NCBI RefSeq assembly: GCF_001651865.1
Contig: NZ_LPUX01000062.1
Coordinates: 1-64,000, forward strand
DNA: 64,000 nt
Direction: 5' to 3'
Source of the DNA: Sinorhizobium glycinis
Lineage (GTDB): Bacteria; Pseudomonadota; Alphaproteobacteria; Rhizobiales; Rhizobiaceae
Shown: in pieces, positions 1 through 8,708 of the stretch
Position numbering within the stretch: the first letter of the stretch is position 1
Layout: each line of letters starts with the position of its first letter
Notes under the pieces: generated by a model
Told to the model about the DNA's origin: nothing
Seen by the model: the letters and a program-made list of their open reading frames with translations, nothing else
Databases searched by the model: none
Translations under genes and position numbers: made by a program

Positions 1-187
1 CTATCTTCTGTCCTCACGCGCCAAAGGCGCTGCGGACGGCGCGCCGGACAACCGGCGGCTCGGCTCTGCCGGCTGCTGGAATCTCCGGACAAGGCGCAAA
101 AGACGTGTTCAAAAAAACGAAGCAATCGCTTCACCAGCTTCTCGATTAAAGTTTGCGCCCTCCGGGCGCAAAAGCTTGCGCTTTGCC
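1..187 (+). other. 23S-5S rRNA spacer region
   Basis: Non-coding leader before the 5S rRNA, presumably the 23S-5S spacer of an rrn operon whose 16S and 23S genes lie left of the window. Several short GC-rich inverted segments are visible, as is usual for rRNA processing spacers. I see no credible protein gene; the small open frames here overlap the 5S gene. Position and context are the only evidence. Confidence 0.6.
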
Positions 188-305
188 GACCTGGTGGTTC
201 TGGCGGGGTGGCTGCACCCGTTCCCATTCCGAACACGGCCGTGAAACGCCCCAGCGCCGATGGTACTTCGTCTCAAGACGCGGGAGAGTAGGTCGCTGCC
301 AGGTC
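188..305 (+). rRNA. rrf: 5S ribosomal RNA
   Basis: The stretch begins GACCTGGTGG and ends CTGCCAGGTC, so the two ends pair to form helix I. The interior carries the conserved 5S block CCCATTCCGAACACGGCCGT and the later CGCCGATGGTA and GGGAGAGTAGGTCGCTGCCAGG blocks (split here for length). Length near 118 nt fits bacterial 5S rRNA. It is followed by tRNA-fMet, the usual order at the 3' end of rhizobial rrn operons. Confidence 0.95.
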
Positions 306-372
306 TGCAAAGCGCAAGACAAACTCAAACAAAACATCTTCTCTCACACACTCGGCCCAGCCGAAAAGAAAG

Positions 373-391
373 GGGCCGCAACACGCGGCCC
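373..391 (+). terminator. Hairpin between 5S rRNA and tRNA-fMet
   Basis: Perfect 7-bp inverted repeat GGGCCGC / GCGGCCC with loop AACAC, followed by TTATGTTTT. It could terminate transcription or mark an RNA processing site. The tRNA begins only 20 nt downstream and is probably co-transcribed with the rRNA, so full termination here is uncertain. Confidence 0.5.
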
Positions 392-410
392 TTATGTTTT
401 GAAGAAATAA

Positions 411-487
<77 letters not shown>

Positions 488-790
488 ACGGCCAAATCCC
501 CCCAGCCAGACCAATCACACAGAGCTCCTCCGCATCCGCGTCGACGGGCTCGTGCCGCTCCAAGCCCCCCCAAAAAGCACCCCGTTCAAGCACCACAGGT
601 CGTCGTGACGACGCACATCAGGAAACGGTCTTCGGGAACGGCCGCGGTTTTCACGGACAGCAGGAATGGCGGCAATCCGGCAAGTCGTCGCCTTTGCCGG
701 CGAGCGGCCACGGCCCTTACCGCCCGATCGAACGCTCCTGCATCTCCTCGCCGACAAACAATTGCACCATTGCACAGAGGGCATTTTACA

Positions 791-810
791 GTCAGGTGGA
801 ACCACCTGAC
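791..810 (-). repeat. GTCAGGTGG palindromic repeat, copy A
   Basis: Inverted repeat with 9-bp arms GTCAGGTGG / CCACCTGAC around AA. Read on the minus strand, the surrounding segment (about 779-816) matches the segment at 46016-46053 almost base for base, including the flanks GCGAC before and TG(T/C)AAAATGC after. It is a dispersed rhizobial intergenic palindrome and could form a hairpin in RNA. Confidence 0.75.
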
Positions 811-838
811 GTCGCAATAAAGGGTTGGAGCGGCGGAG

Positions 839-918
839 CAAACGCATGATGTGCAGCGGTTTTTGGGAACACGTGACGTGCACAAAAGCAAAGACCTAAA
901 GCGGGTCGCGATTTTTAA
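839..918 (+). repeat. RIME-like intergenic repeat
   Basis: The stretch contains the blocks GTGCAGCGGTTTTTGGGA, ACGTGACGTGCACAAAAGC and AAAGACCTAAAGCGGGTCGC. This order is familiar from dispersed rhizobial intergenic mosaic elements. A shorter related block (GTGCAGCGGTTTTGGG) lies near 39640. Identification is from memory of rhizobial repeats, not from a database search. Confidence 0.5.
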
Positions 919-959
919 GTTCCCGATTCCCGAACGGGGTTGGCTGTGATTCCCTCGCT

Positions 960-1150
960 TTGACGGGGGGAGCTCATGGGCAACATCCGCTTGCTTTAAG
1001 TAGTCGTGTCGTTGCGTTTGTCGAGGACGGTCACAGCCACCGGGCTGCGGCCCGGCACTCCCGGGTGTCGCCGCGTTTCGTGAACAATCTGGTGAAGCTC
1101 AAACGCGCGACCGGATCGCTGGCACCGTGGCGGCGCGTGGCACACCTCGT
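960..1150 (+). pseudogene. IS630-family transposase N-terminal remnant
   Basis: The frame encodes SRVVAFVEDGHSHRAAARHS followed by RVSPRFVNNLVKLKRATGSL, which resembles the N-terminal helix-turn-helix of IS630-type transposases (normally LRERVV.FVE.G.S.R.AA..F.VS). Part of the extreme N-terminus appears to be missing (LSSRVV in place of LSSDLRERVV), and the rest of the protein including the DDE domain is absent. The frame runs into the end of the adjacent permease gene. A decayed insertion-sequence fragment. Confidence 0.7.
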
Positions 1151-1158
1151 GTTATGTA

Positions 1159-2070
1159 TTAACGTTCGAAGGGTTCGCCGAGCGAGGCGACGCCGTTCAG
1201 CTTCAGCAGGCGGCGGTCTGCCGAAATGATGCCAAGCACGATGATGGTGACGACGTACGGCACGCTCGCAAGCACTTGTGACGGAACGTCCAATCCGCTC
1301 GCCTGGGCTGCCAGGCCCATTAGGGAAACGGCGCCGAAGAGGCATGCGCCGAGGAAGATCCGGCCGGTGAGCCACGTCCCGAATACAACAAGTGCGATGG
1401 CGATCCAGCCGCGCCCGGCGATCATTCCATCGGCCCAAAGCGGGGTGTAAACCACCGCCGCGTAGGCGCCGGCTAAGCCTGCCATCGTCCCGCCAAATGC
1501 GACGGCGGCGAAGCGGACGGCGATGACCGAATAGCCGATGGCGTGGGCGGCATTGGGGTTCTCGCCGATCGCCCGGATGACGAGACCGATCTTCGTATAG
1601 GCGAACATCGCCCATATGGCGAGGGTTGCGACAAGGGAAAGCCATACGACGACGTCCTGGATGAAAAGGACGCCGACTACCGGGATTTCGGGAAGCCATG
1701 GAAGGGCAGTCTTTGGAATCCCCTTGACGGTGAGGCTCTCATAGGTCTTGCCGAAAAGCGCCGAGAGACCTTGGCCCAGGATGCCTATGGCAAGGCCTGT
1801 CGCCACTTGGTTGGCCCGAAATCCGAGCGTGATGACGGCGAAAACAAGCGAAAGGACGGCGCTGCCGAGGCCGGCGGCGACGAAACCCAGAACATGTCCC
1901 CCGCCATGATGGACGATGATGAAGGCGAGCACCGCGCCAAACGCCATCAAGCCCTCTACGCCGAGGTTGAGAACCCCGGCGCGCTCGACCACCAGCTCGC
2001 CGAGAGCCGCCAGCAGAAACGGCGTCGCAGCTGCGAGCATACCGGCAAGAATGAACTCGATGGCGTTCAT
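1159..2070 (-). CDS. BMP-type ABC transporter permease 2 (nucleoside-like)
   Basis: A 303-residue inner-membrane permease of the branched-chain/BMP class used for nucleosides and related heterocycles. The N-terminus NAIEFILAGMLAAATPFLLA and the segment RAGVLNLGVEGLMAFGA are typical of the second permease of these importers. About eight hydrophobic segments can be seen. The ATG at 2070 is preferred over one at 2100 because an AGGAG-like site precedes it and it overlaps the stop of the upstream permease as ATGA. It is the last gene of the operon running leftward from 9358. The exact substrate cannot be read from sequence; the neighbouring deaminase suggests a purine, pterin or other N-heterocycle. 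Confidence 0.88.
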   Translation of the reverse strand: MNAIEFILAGMLAAATPFLLAALGELVVERAGVLNLGVEGLMAFGAVLAFIIVHHGGGHVLGFVAAGLGSAVLSLVFAVITLGFRANQVATGLAIGILGQGLSALFGKTYESLTVKGIPKTALPWLPEIPVVGVLFIQDVVVWLSLVATLAIWAMFAYTKIGLVIRAIGENPNAAHAIGYSVIAVRFAAVAFGGTMAGLAGAYAAVVYTPLWADGMIAGRGWIAIALVVFGTWLTGRIFLGACLFGAVSLMGLAAQASGLDVPSQVLASVPYVVTIIVLGIISADRRLLKLNGVASLGEPFER

Positions 2071-3167
2071 GGCTGGCTCCTGCAGGCGGCACGGCGCCAT
2101 TCAAGACGGTACCGCACGAAGGCGACGGCGACGAGGTAGGCAAGAAGGAGGCTGCCCTGGAAGACGCGTACTGCTGCGATCGGCAGGCTTGCCGATACCA
2201 TGGCATTGTCCCCCCCGATATAGAGCACCGCCATGCACAGCGCCGAGACAACGATGCCGATCGGATGCAGGCCGCCGAGATAGGCGACGATAATGGCCGC
2301 GTAGCCATAACCGGTCGAAATCGAGCGCTGCAACTGGCCGAGGGGACCGGCGACCTCCGCTGCGCCAGCGAGGCCGGCGGCGCATCCGCCAATGAGAAGG
2401 GAGAGCCAGATCGCCCATCCTTCGTTGAAGCCGGCGTAGCTGGCGGCACGCGGCGCCAAGCCGCCGACCTGGAGCTTGTAGCCGATGAAGCTCCTCTGCA
2501 TGAAGATCCATGCCGCGATCGACAGGGCGATTGTCAGGAGCAGCGAGACGTTGACGCGCGTACCGGAGATCAGAATCGGCACCATCGCGTCATACTGAAA
2601 CATCACGGACTGGGGGAAATTGAAGCCGTCAGGATCCTTCCAGGGACCAAGGAGAAGGTAATTGAGGAACTGCGCGGCAACGAGGCTCAGCATCAGGGAA
2701 ACGAGGATCTCGTTCGCGTTGAGCCTGACGCGCCAGAAAGCGGTTAGCGAAGCCCATAGTGCGCCGCCGAGGGTACCCAGCAGCAGCATTGCCGGCCAGA
2801 TCCACTGGCCGGTTGCCTGCGGAAACCATACCGGAATGGCCGAGGCGAATATCGCGCCCAGAATGAACTGGCCCTCGGCACCGATGTTGAAGACCTTGGC
2901 GCGAAAGCCGATCGCCAGGCCCTGTGCGATGAGGAGGAGCGGACCTGTCTTCAGCAGCACCTCCGAGAACGACGCCCAGGAGAGGAAGGGCTCGAGAAGC
3001 ATCGCATAGACGACGGCGACCGGATCGCGGCCCATCAGCACGTAGAGCCCCAGATTGACAACGGTCGCCGCGGCGAGCGCGATCGGAGGCGCAAGCAGGG
3101 TCGCGGCAAGCGAGGCGTGCTCCCGGCGGACAAGCGTGGGAAGGAAGGCCCCGGAGAGAGTACTCAT
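2067..3167 (-). CDS. BMP-type ABC transporter permease 1
   Basis: A 366-residue membrane protein, the first permease of the pair. The segment AKVFNIGAEGQFILGAIFAS is the family hallmark, and many hydrophobic helices run through the protein. The ATG at 3167 is chosen because it overlaps the ATPase stop as ATGA; the longer upstream frame is only a shadow of the ATPase gene. It should pair with the next permease and the ATPase at 3164-4699 to import the ligand caught by the binding protein at 4703-5803. Confidence 0.88.
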   Translation of the reverse strand: MSTLSGAFLPTLVRREHASLAATLLAPPIALAAATVVNLGLYVLMGRDPVAVVYAMLLEPFLSWASFSEVLLKTGPLLLIAQGLAIGFRAKVFNIGAEGQFILGAIFASAIPVWFPQATGQWIWPAMLLLGTLGGALWASLTAFWRVRLNANEILVSLMLSLVAAQFLNYLLLGPWKDPDGFNFPQSVMFQYDAMVPILISGTRVNVSLLLTIALSIAAWIFMQRSFIGYKLQVGGLAPRAASYAGFNEGWAIWLSLLIGGCAAGLAGAAEVAGPLGQLQRSISTGYGYAAIIVAYLGGLHPIGIVVSALCMAVLYIGGDNAMVSASLPIAAVRVFQGSLLLAYLVAVAFVRYRLEWRRAACRSQP

Positions 3168-4699
3168 GCCAGGGCCTTCTGGTCTGCGGTTTGCGATGGA
3201 GTGTGTGCTCCAATCATGTATCGGCCGATCTCCTCGGGTCGCGTGTGCCGCGTGACGAGTGGCAGGCTGAGCCGGCCGTGGTGCAGCACCTGGATGAAAT
3301 CGCAAAGTTCGAAGAGCTCCTCGAGCTCCTCGGAAATAACCAGGATTGCCATGCCTTCGTTGCGCAGCGTGATGAGCCGCCTGCGGATGGCGGATGCGGC
3401 CCCGACGTCGACGCCCCAGGTTGGCTGCGCCACGAACAGCAGTTTCGGAGAGAGCATGATCTCGCGCCCAATGATGAACTTCTGCAAATTGCCGCCTGAA
3501 AGCGACCCGGCTACTGCGTCCGGGCCGGGCGTGCGGACATCGTATTGGCCGATGCACGCGTTGGTAAACGCCGTCGCCTTTGCCTTGTCGATGAGACCAT
3601 GGCTGAGAAGTTTGAGCGAATGCGCAGTCAGCAGACTGTTCAGGACGAGCGACATTTCGGGTACGACGCCGCGTCCGAGCCTGTCTTCGGGAACGAAGGC
3701 GAATCCAAGCTGCCGGCGGGCAGCTGCGTCGAGCGTCCCCGCGTCTTGTCCCATCATGAAGATCCGGTCGCGCAGTGCTCGCGGCAGGATCGTTTCGCCG
3801 GATATCAGCGCGGCAAGCTCGCTTTGCCCGTTGCCAGAAATTCCGGCTATTCCGAGGATTTCGCCGGCACGTACCGTGAGGCTGATATCGGAAAGCGGCA
3901 TGGCAAAAGGGTCGTCCGACCGGTAGTCGAGGCCGATGATCTCTAGGCGCTTCTCGCCGCTAGACTGGGGAAGTGCCGGCATCGGTTCCGGCATATCGCG
4001 GCCGATCATCATGCGGGCAAGGTCATGCGCATCATGCTCGCGCGGGTCCACATGGCCCGTGACGCGCCCGCCGCGAAGGATCGTCGCCCTGTCGCAGATC
4101 GACCGAATTTCCTCGAGCTTGTGGGAGATGAACAGGATGGAAACGCCGCCGTCGCGCAGGCGACGCAAGGTGTCGAAGAGCTTGTCCACCGATTGCGGCG
4201 GCAGGACGGAGGTCGGTTCATCGAGGATCAGCAGCTTCGGATTGGTCATCAGGCATCTGATGATCTCCACCCGCTGCCGCTCGCCGACGGAAAGCGCATG
4301 GACATGGGCAAGCGGATCGACCTCGAGGCCGAAGTCGCGTCCGAGCGTCCGGATGCGTTGCGTGAGATCGGCTTTCCGGCCGGGCACGACCAGCTGGATG
4401 TTCTCCACGACCGTCAGGGTCTCGAAGAGCGAGAAGTGCTGGAAGACCATGCCGATCCCCTGGCGCCTCGCCTCCGCAGGGGAGGCAAGGCTCAAGGGCT
4501 GTCCGTCCCAGACGACGCTCCCGCCGTCCGGCTGCTCGACGCCGTAGACCAGCTTCATCAGCGTCGATTTGCCCGCCCCGTTCTCTCCGAGGATCGCATG
4601 GATCGACTGCGGAGCCACGTCCAGATCGACATCCTGGTTGGCTGTAATCTGGCCGTAGCTTTTGGAAATGCCGCGGAGCGACAGGAGAGGGGCGGTCAT
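3164..4699 (-). CDS. BMP-type ABC transporter ATPase (two-domain)
   Basis: A 511-residue ATPase with two tandem nucleotide-binding domains, as in sugar/nucleoside ABC ATPases. Domain 1 has Walker A GENGAGKS (residues 38-45), signature LSVGERQR (136-143) and Walker B LLILDEPTS. Domain 2 has the degenerate Walker A typical of this class ([13 protein letters not shown]) and signature LSGGNLQK, so only the first site probably hydrolyses ATP efficiently. It overlaps the following permease by 4 nt and lies 3 nt after the binding-protein gene. The paralogous ATPase at 27220-28764 belongs to another BMP system in this window. Confidence 0.93.
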   Translation of the reverse strand: MTAPLLSLRGISKSYGQITANQDVDLDVAPQSIHAILGENGAGKSTLMKLVYGVEQPDGGSVVWDGQPLSLASPAEARRQGIGMVFQHFSLFETLTVVENIQLVVPGRKADLTQRIRTLGRDFGLEVDPLAHVHALSVGERQRVEIIRCLMTNPKLLILDEPTSVLPPQSVDKLFDTLRRLRDGGVSILFISHKLEEIRSICDRATILRGGRVTGHVDPREHDAHDLARMMIGRDMPEPMPALPQSSGEKRLEIIGLDYRSDDPFAMPLSDISLTVRAGEILGIAGISGNGQSELAALISGETILPRALRDRIFMMGQDAGTLDAAARRQLGFAFVPEDRLGRGVVPEMSLVLNSLLTAHSLKLLSHGLIDKAKATAFTNACIGQYDVRTPGPDAVAGSLSGGNLQKFIIGREIMLSPKLLFVAQPTWGVDVGAASAIRRRLITLRNEGMAILVISEELEELFELCDFIQVLHHGRLSLPLVTRHTRPEEIGRYMIGAHTPSQTADQKALA

Positions 4700-4702
4700 G
4701 GC

Positions 4703-5803
4703 TCACTTCGGCAGAGGGGTGGTGACGCCCTTGACGTGCCAGTCCATCGCAACGATTTCGCCATCCGGGAGCGTTGTACCGGTGGCCACCCCTTCGCTGC
4801 CGTCGGCCTTGGTGATCGGCCCGGTAAAGGGCGAGAAGCTGCCATCGGCGATCTTCGCCTCGATCGCCTTGATCCTGGTCATGACGTCGGCCGGGATATC
4901 CGCGTTCCAGTCGACGACCTCGACGACCGTGTCGGATACGCCGAGGAAGGCGTTGGCGCCCTTGAAGGTGCCGGCGAAATGGGCGTCGACCGAGGCCTTG
5001 AAGAAGGGCGACCAATCCGTCGCCACGCAGCCGAGATAGGTCTTGGGGGCGTATTTCTTCATCGACGAGTTGAGATTGAACGCGTAGACGCCGGCCTCCT
5101 CGCAGGCCGAGATGACGGACGGCGTGTCCTGCGCGTTGGAGAAGATCACGTCGCATTTCTGCGCCATGAGAGCCTTGGCGGCCTCCTGCTCCTTGGCCGG
5201 ATCGAACCACGAGTTCACCCATACGACCGACACCTCCACATCGGGATTCACGGCTTGCGCGCCGAGCGTGAAGGCGTTGATGGATGTGATCAGCTCCGGG
5301 ATGGCGAAGGCGGAGACCGAGCCCAGCTTTCCGGTCTTGGAGAGTGCGGCGGCAGCCATGCCGAGCAGGTAGGTCCCCTGGAAATATTTGGCTGCGAAGG
5401 GCGAGAAATTCGGCGCCACCTGGAAGCCGGAAGCGTGCAGTACGGTCACCGCGGGATTGCGGCGGGCGATCTGCAGGGCGCCGTTTTGGTAGCCGAAGGA
5501 GCCGGCGATCAGGAAGTTGTTCCCGTCGGAGACCGTCTTGTTCATGATGCGGTCGGCATCGGGACCTTCCGGGATGTTCTCGATAACGGTGACCTTCACC
5601 TTGTCGCCGTAGGCGGCTTTGACCGGATCGAGGCCGGCGGCAAGCGCATGACCCCAGCCGACGTCGCCGACGGGAGAGGGGATGACGAGGGTGATCCCGA
5701 GCGGCTCGTCGGCCGCCATTGCGGCCCGGCCGCCAAGCACGCTTGTGAGGCCGGCGGCGGCAATGCCCTTCATCAATGTTCTGCGGGTCAGGTTGTTCAG
5801 CAT
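4703..5803 (-). CDS. BMP-family substrate-binding lipoprotein-like protein
   Basis: A 366-residue periplasmic binding protein of the basic-membrane-protein (BMP/PnrA) family. A twin-arginine-like N-terminus (LTRRTLMKGIAAAGL) ends near GGRAAMAA, which suggests Tat or Sec export with cleavage there. The mature part opens with LGITLVIPSPVGDVGWGHAL, the usual BMP start. BMP proteins bind nucleosides and related compounds. The gene sits between the deaminase and the ATPase, so the ligand is probably the substrate or precursor for the deaminase and split oxygenase upstream. Confidence 0.9.
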   Translation of the reverse strand: MLNNLTRRTLMKGIAAAGLTSVLGGRAAMAADEPLGITLVIPSPVGDVGWGHALAAGLDPVKAAYGDKVKVTVIENIPEGPDADRIMNKTVSDGNNFLIAGSFGYQNGALQIARRNPAVTVLHASGFQVAPNFSPFAAKYFQGTYLLGMAAAALSKTGKLGSVSAFAIPELITSINAFTLGAQAVNPDVEVSVVWVNSWFDPAKEQEAAKALMAQKCDVIFSNAQDTPSVISACEEAGVYAFNLNSSMKKYAPKTYLGCVATDWSPFFKASVDAHFAGTFKGANAFLGVSDTVVEVVDWNADIPADVMTRIKAIEAKIADGSFSPFTGPITKADGSEGVATGTTLPDGEIVAMDWHVKGVTTPLPK

Positions 5804-5825
5804 GTCAGTCCCCCTGTTGTGAATT

Positions 5826-7205
5826 TCAGAATTCTACCGTCGCAAGAGCGGCCTCGGCTTTCGCAAAGAGCCGGGCCTCGTCGAGCCCGATGAACTCGCC
5901 CTTCGCCCAGACGATGCGGCCGTTGATCATGGTCATGTCGGTCGGCATGCCGATGCCCACCTTGGCAATCAGGCTCAGCGGATCATGCCGCGTGCCGACG
6001 TAGTCCATGCGCCGCGTGTCAATCGCAAAAAGATCGGCGGCCATGCCGGGAGCAAGCCGGCCGATGTCGCGGCGGCCGAGAAGGGCCGCGCCGCCCGTCG
6101 TTGCATAGCCGAGGAAATCCGCCGGCGGCGGCACGGGATGCGCGCGCGTCGATGCCGTCAGGCACTGCAGCATGTAGGCGGAGTGTATGCAGTGCATCAG
6201 GTTCGAGTTGTCATTGGAGGCCGCGCCGTCGCAACCGAGACCGACGCGCAGACCAAAGGCCGACATGGCCGGAATATCGGTAATCTCGGCGCCGACCAGA
6301 TAGACCGGCTCGGGGCAGTGTGAGACGCCGGTACCGCTTGCGGCCATTGTCCTGAGCTCGTCGTGGCTCAGTTCCCAGCAATGGGCGTAGAAAGTATCCG
6401 GGCCGGCAAATCCGAGCTCCGCGCAGTAATCGACCGTCCGCATGCCGTGCCGGGCCTCGATGACCGGGCTCTCGCCTTCGCCCACATGCGTGTGCATCTG
6501 CACGCCGCGATCGCGCGCCAGTGCGACCGACTCCACGAAAGTCTCGCGGTAGCAGTTAACGGGCTGGCAGGGCGCGACCACGACCTGCCGCATGCTGAAG
6601 GGGCTGGCATCGTGGTAGGTGTCGATCAGCCGCGCGCAATCGGCGACGAACTCGTCCGTCGTTTCCAGCATGGCGTCCGGGATGGTGGATCCTTCGGATT
6701 TCGGCAGCGTGTTGCCGCCGCGGCCCGCATGGAAGCGCATGCCGAGAAGGTCGGCGGCCTCGAACTGGCGGTCGATCAGCCGTTTGCCGGCGTGCCGCGG
6801 GAAGCAATACTGGTGGTCGAAGGCCGTGGTGCAGCCATGCTTGATCATCTCGGCCATCGCCGTGACGGAGGCGTGGTAGAAACAATCCTCGTTGAGCCGC
6901 GAGAAGATCGGATAGATGCGGTCGAGCCATTCGATGACCGACAGCTTCGTCCAGTCGAGATCCGCGCGGTTGCGGACGAAGCATTGGAAGAAGTGGTGGT
7001 GGGTATTGACGAGACCGGGATAGACGAACCAGCCGGTGGCGTCTTGCGTGATCGTCCCGGGCGGCAGCGGTCCTTTGTGAAGGTTTTCGCCGATTGCCTC
7101 GATCGCGGGGCCATTCGTCAGGAGGTCCACGTTCCGGGAGACGCCCGGACCGTTGCCCTCGTCCACGATGACGGCCGCGCAGTTCCTGAGAAGATAACCG
7201 GCCAT
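5826..7205 (-). CDS. Amidohydrolase, 8-oxoguanine/isoxanthopterin deaminase-like
   Basis: A 459-residue metal-dependent amidohydrolase. The motif VNTHHHFFQ (residues 66-74) is the metal-binding start found in 8-oxoguanine and isoxanthopterin deaminases. Further metal and catalytic positions are visible in MHTHVGEGES, FYAHCWELS and GLGCDGAASNDNSNL. The C-terminus (IGRLAPGMAADLFAID) is the usual beta-sandwich segment of the superfamily. The ATG at 7205 follows a GAGG ribosome site and lies 1 nt after the GST stop; an in-frame start further upstream would overlap the GST. Likely reaction: hydrolytic deamination of an oxidised purine, pterin or aminated N-heterocycle. Substrate choice among 8-oxoguanine, isoxanthopterin and s-triazine-like compounds cannot be settled here. 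Confidence 0.82.
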   Translation of the reverse strand: MAGYLLRNCAAVIVDEGNGPGVSRNVDLLTNGPAIEAIGENLHKGPLPPGTITQDATGWFVYPGLVNTHHHFFQCFVRNRADLDWTKLSVIEWLDRIYPIFSRLNEDCFYHASVTAMAEMIKHGCTTAFDHQYCFPRHAGKRLIDRQFEAADLLGMRFHAGRGGNTLPKSEGSTIPDAMLETTDEFVADCARLIDTYHDASPFSMRQVVVAPCQPVNCYRETFVESVALARDRGVQMHTHVGEGESPVIEARHGMRTVDYCAELGFAGPDTFYAHCWELSHDELRTMAASGTGVSHCPEPVYLVGAEITDIPAMSAFGLRVGLGCDGAASNDNSNLMHCIHSAYMLQCLTASTRAHPVPPPADFLGYATTGGAALLGRRDIGRLAPGMAADLFAIDTRRMDYVGTRHDPLSLIAKVGIGMPTDMTMINGRIVWAKGEFIGLDEARLFAKAEAALATVEF

Positions 7206-7206
7206 G

Positions 7207-7866
7207 TCACACCTCGCCCGGTTCGACATGGGGTTCGGGCTTCAGCTCGTGCAGCCGGTGGATTCCGGGCATCTCGATGAAATTATCGAGGCCGCGGATC
7301 GCGCGGGACCAGAGCCTTATGGCGGGGTAGGGGTCGAGCGGGATACCGCCGTCCGGCGCGAGCGCGACGTAGGGGAAACAGGCGATGTCGGCAACCGTCG
7401 GCTGGTCGGAGGCGAGGAACCGCATGCCGCGCAGGCGCTGCTCCACCAGGCCCGCTTCCAGCTCGCGAAGCGCGGCGATGCCCTGCGCCTGAAGTGCGCC
7501 GATGTCGCCCGGCCGCTGGAGCATTTCGTGAAGGCGCGCGCCGCCGAGGCTCGCGGTCAGCCGGTGCGCGAACGAAAGCCACTGCTGGATGCGCGCCGCT
7601 TCCTCCGGCGCGCCGCTGCCGAGCCATTCCGGCGCGGCCCTGGCGGCAAGATAGGCGAGCATGGCGGCGGATTCGGTCAGGATCAGATCGCCATCCTCGA
7701 GGATCGGAATGGATCCCGCCGGATTGAGTGCCAGCAGCTCGGTGCCGCGATGCTCGGCGCCGGGATGAAAGTCGACCGGTCTGGTTTCCAGCTTCACGCC
7801 GGCCAGAGCCGCCATCAGGCGCACCTTGTAGCAGCTCGGTGAAAGGACGTAATCGTAGAGCTTCAT
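7207..7866 (-). CDS. Glutathione S-transferase-like protein
   Basis: A 219-residue protein with the thioredoxin-fold N-terminal domain (MKLYDYVLSPSCYKVRLMAA; GSIPILEDGDLILTESAAML) followed by an all-helical C-terminal domain with PTVADIACFPY, the usual GST layout. Length is standard. The ESAAML segment is the glutathione gamma-glutamyl-binding loop. It overlaps the split-oxygenase gene upstream by 4 nt and the deaminase follows after 1 nt, so it belongs to the same pathway. It may open or isomerise a reactive ring-oxidation product, but that is inference from context. Confidence 0.88.
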   Translation of the reverse strand: MKLYDYVLSPSCYKVRLMAALAGVKLETRPVDFHPGAEHRGTELLALNPAGSIPILEDGDLILTESAAMLAYLAARAAPEWLGSGAPEEAARIQQWLSFAHRLTASLGGARLHEMLQRPGDIGALQAQGIAALRELEAGLVEQRLRGMRFLASDQPTVADIACFPYVALAPDGGIPLDPYPAIRLWSRAIRGLDNFIEMPGIHRLHELKPEPHVEPGEV

Positions 7867-8708
7867 TGCGCCACCAGCTGTGCGCCGTAGGTATAGTTAT
7901 GGCGTTTCAGCCAGCGTCTGTAGGCGACCGAGGTAAGGTCGGCTCTCGTCGGGATTTCCATCCCGGGATCGAGCGGCAGGAGCCGCGGGATCTGATTTTC
8001 GAGGATCGAGCGGTCCTGCAGGAAGATCGTCTGCTGAAAGTGGATGAGGTCGGTCATCGGTGTGACATCGTCGAAGAGTGCCATCCATGGCCAGACGTCG
8101 CACAGATCTTCGGCGAGCGGCTGGACGAAGAGGGTGATGACGTCCCATTCGCCGGGCCGGGGCGGACAGGTCTTGTAGAGAACCGAGCAGGTCGGCGCCG
8201 GCACACGGTACATGTACTCCGTCGTGATGCCGCCGCTTGCCGATTTGGCAGCCTTCGGCTGGTAGAATTTCACCTGCGTCGCCCAGACCTCATCCTCTTT
8301 CTGCCGGATCTCGACCTTGTAGTCCTGCACCTCCGTATGCGGCTCTGCACCCAGGATGTCGGTGTGCACAAAGGGGAAATGCGCGATGTCGAGAAAGTTC
8401 TCGACGGCGCGCAGCGGCGAGCAGCGCACGCGAATCGCGCCGACGTCGACGAGTCGGCGGCCGGGCTGGTCAGCCTCGGGAATCGCGAAAAGATCCTTCT
8501 GGGGTTTGCCGAGAGAGGACCAGACATGACCGTAGCGGACGCAGACGGGGAGGGTACGCCCATCGCCGCACGTCACTCTAGCGCGGCGCTCGGCGTCGAG
8601 CGCCACCTCAATGGGCTCTCCCATCAGGGCGGTTTTGCGTCCCTTGACGTCGAGCTGGCTGAAAAGGCCGACCGGATACCACTCGTCGATCATCGCGTCT
8701 TGCATCAT
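7863..8708 (-). CDS. Rieske-type oxygenase catalytic subunit lacking its own cluster
   Basis: A 281-residue protein with the mononuclear-iron domain of Rieske oxygenases. The helix ENFLDIAHFPFVH (residues 103-115) gives the bridging Asp107 and iron ligands His110 and His115; the third ligand probably lies in FLQDRSILENQ. The N-terminal 70 residues still look like a Rieske fold (DEWYPVGL, GEPIEVALDA, GHVWSSLGKP) but the CxH...CxxH cluster motifs are missing, as if the [2Fe-2S] lobe had been deleted. The next gene upstream (8705-9358) encodes a protein that does carry those motifs, overlapping by ATGA. I infer that the two form one oxygenase. No reductase gene is seen nearby. Confidence 0.85.
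   Translation of the reverse strand: MMQDAMIDEWYPVGLFSQLDVKGRKTALMGEPIEVALDAERRARVTCGDGRTLPVCVRYGHVWSSLGKPQKDLFAIPEADQPGRRLVDVGAIRVRCSPLRAVENFLDIAHFPFVHTDILGAEPHTEVQDYKVEIRQKEDEVWATQVKFYQPKAAKSASGGITTEYMYRVPAPTCSVLYKTCPPRPGEWDVITLFVQPLAEDLCDVWPWMALFDDVTPMTDLIHFQQTIFLQDRSILENQIPRLLPLDPGMEIPTRADLTSVAYRRWLKRHNYTYGAQLVAQ

Larger units (their letters stand above)
488..958. other. Gene-poor region after tRNA-fMet
   Basis: No recognisable gene. Short frames on both strands overlap one another and resemble no family I know. Contains the palindromic repeat at 791-810 and the RIME-like repeat around 839-918. Confidence 0.6.

Noticed and set aside
4025..5893. 622-residue plus-strand frame opposite the ATPase and binding protein
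   Set aside because: It is antisense to two well-supported genes, with no known domain and an Arg/Asp-rich composition typical of GC-rich shadow frames.
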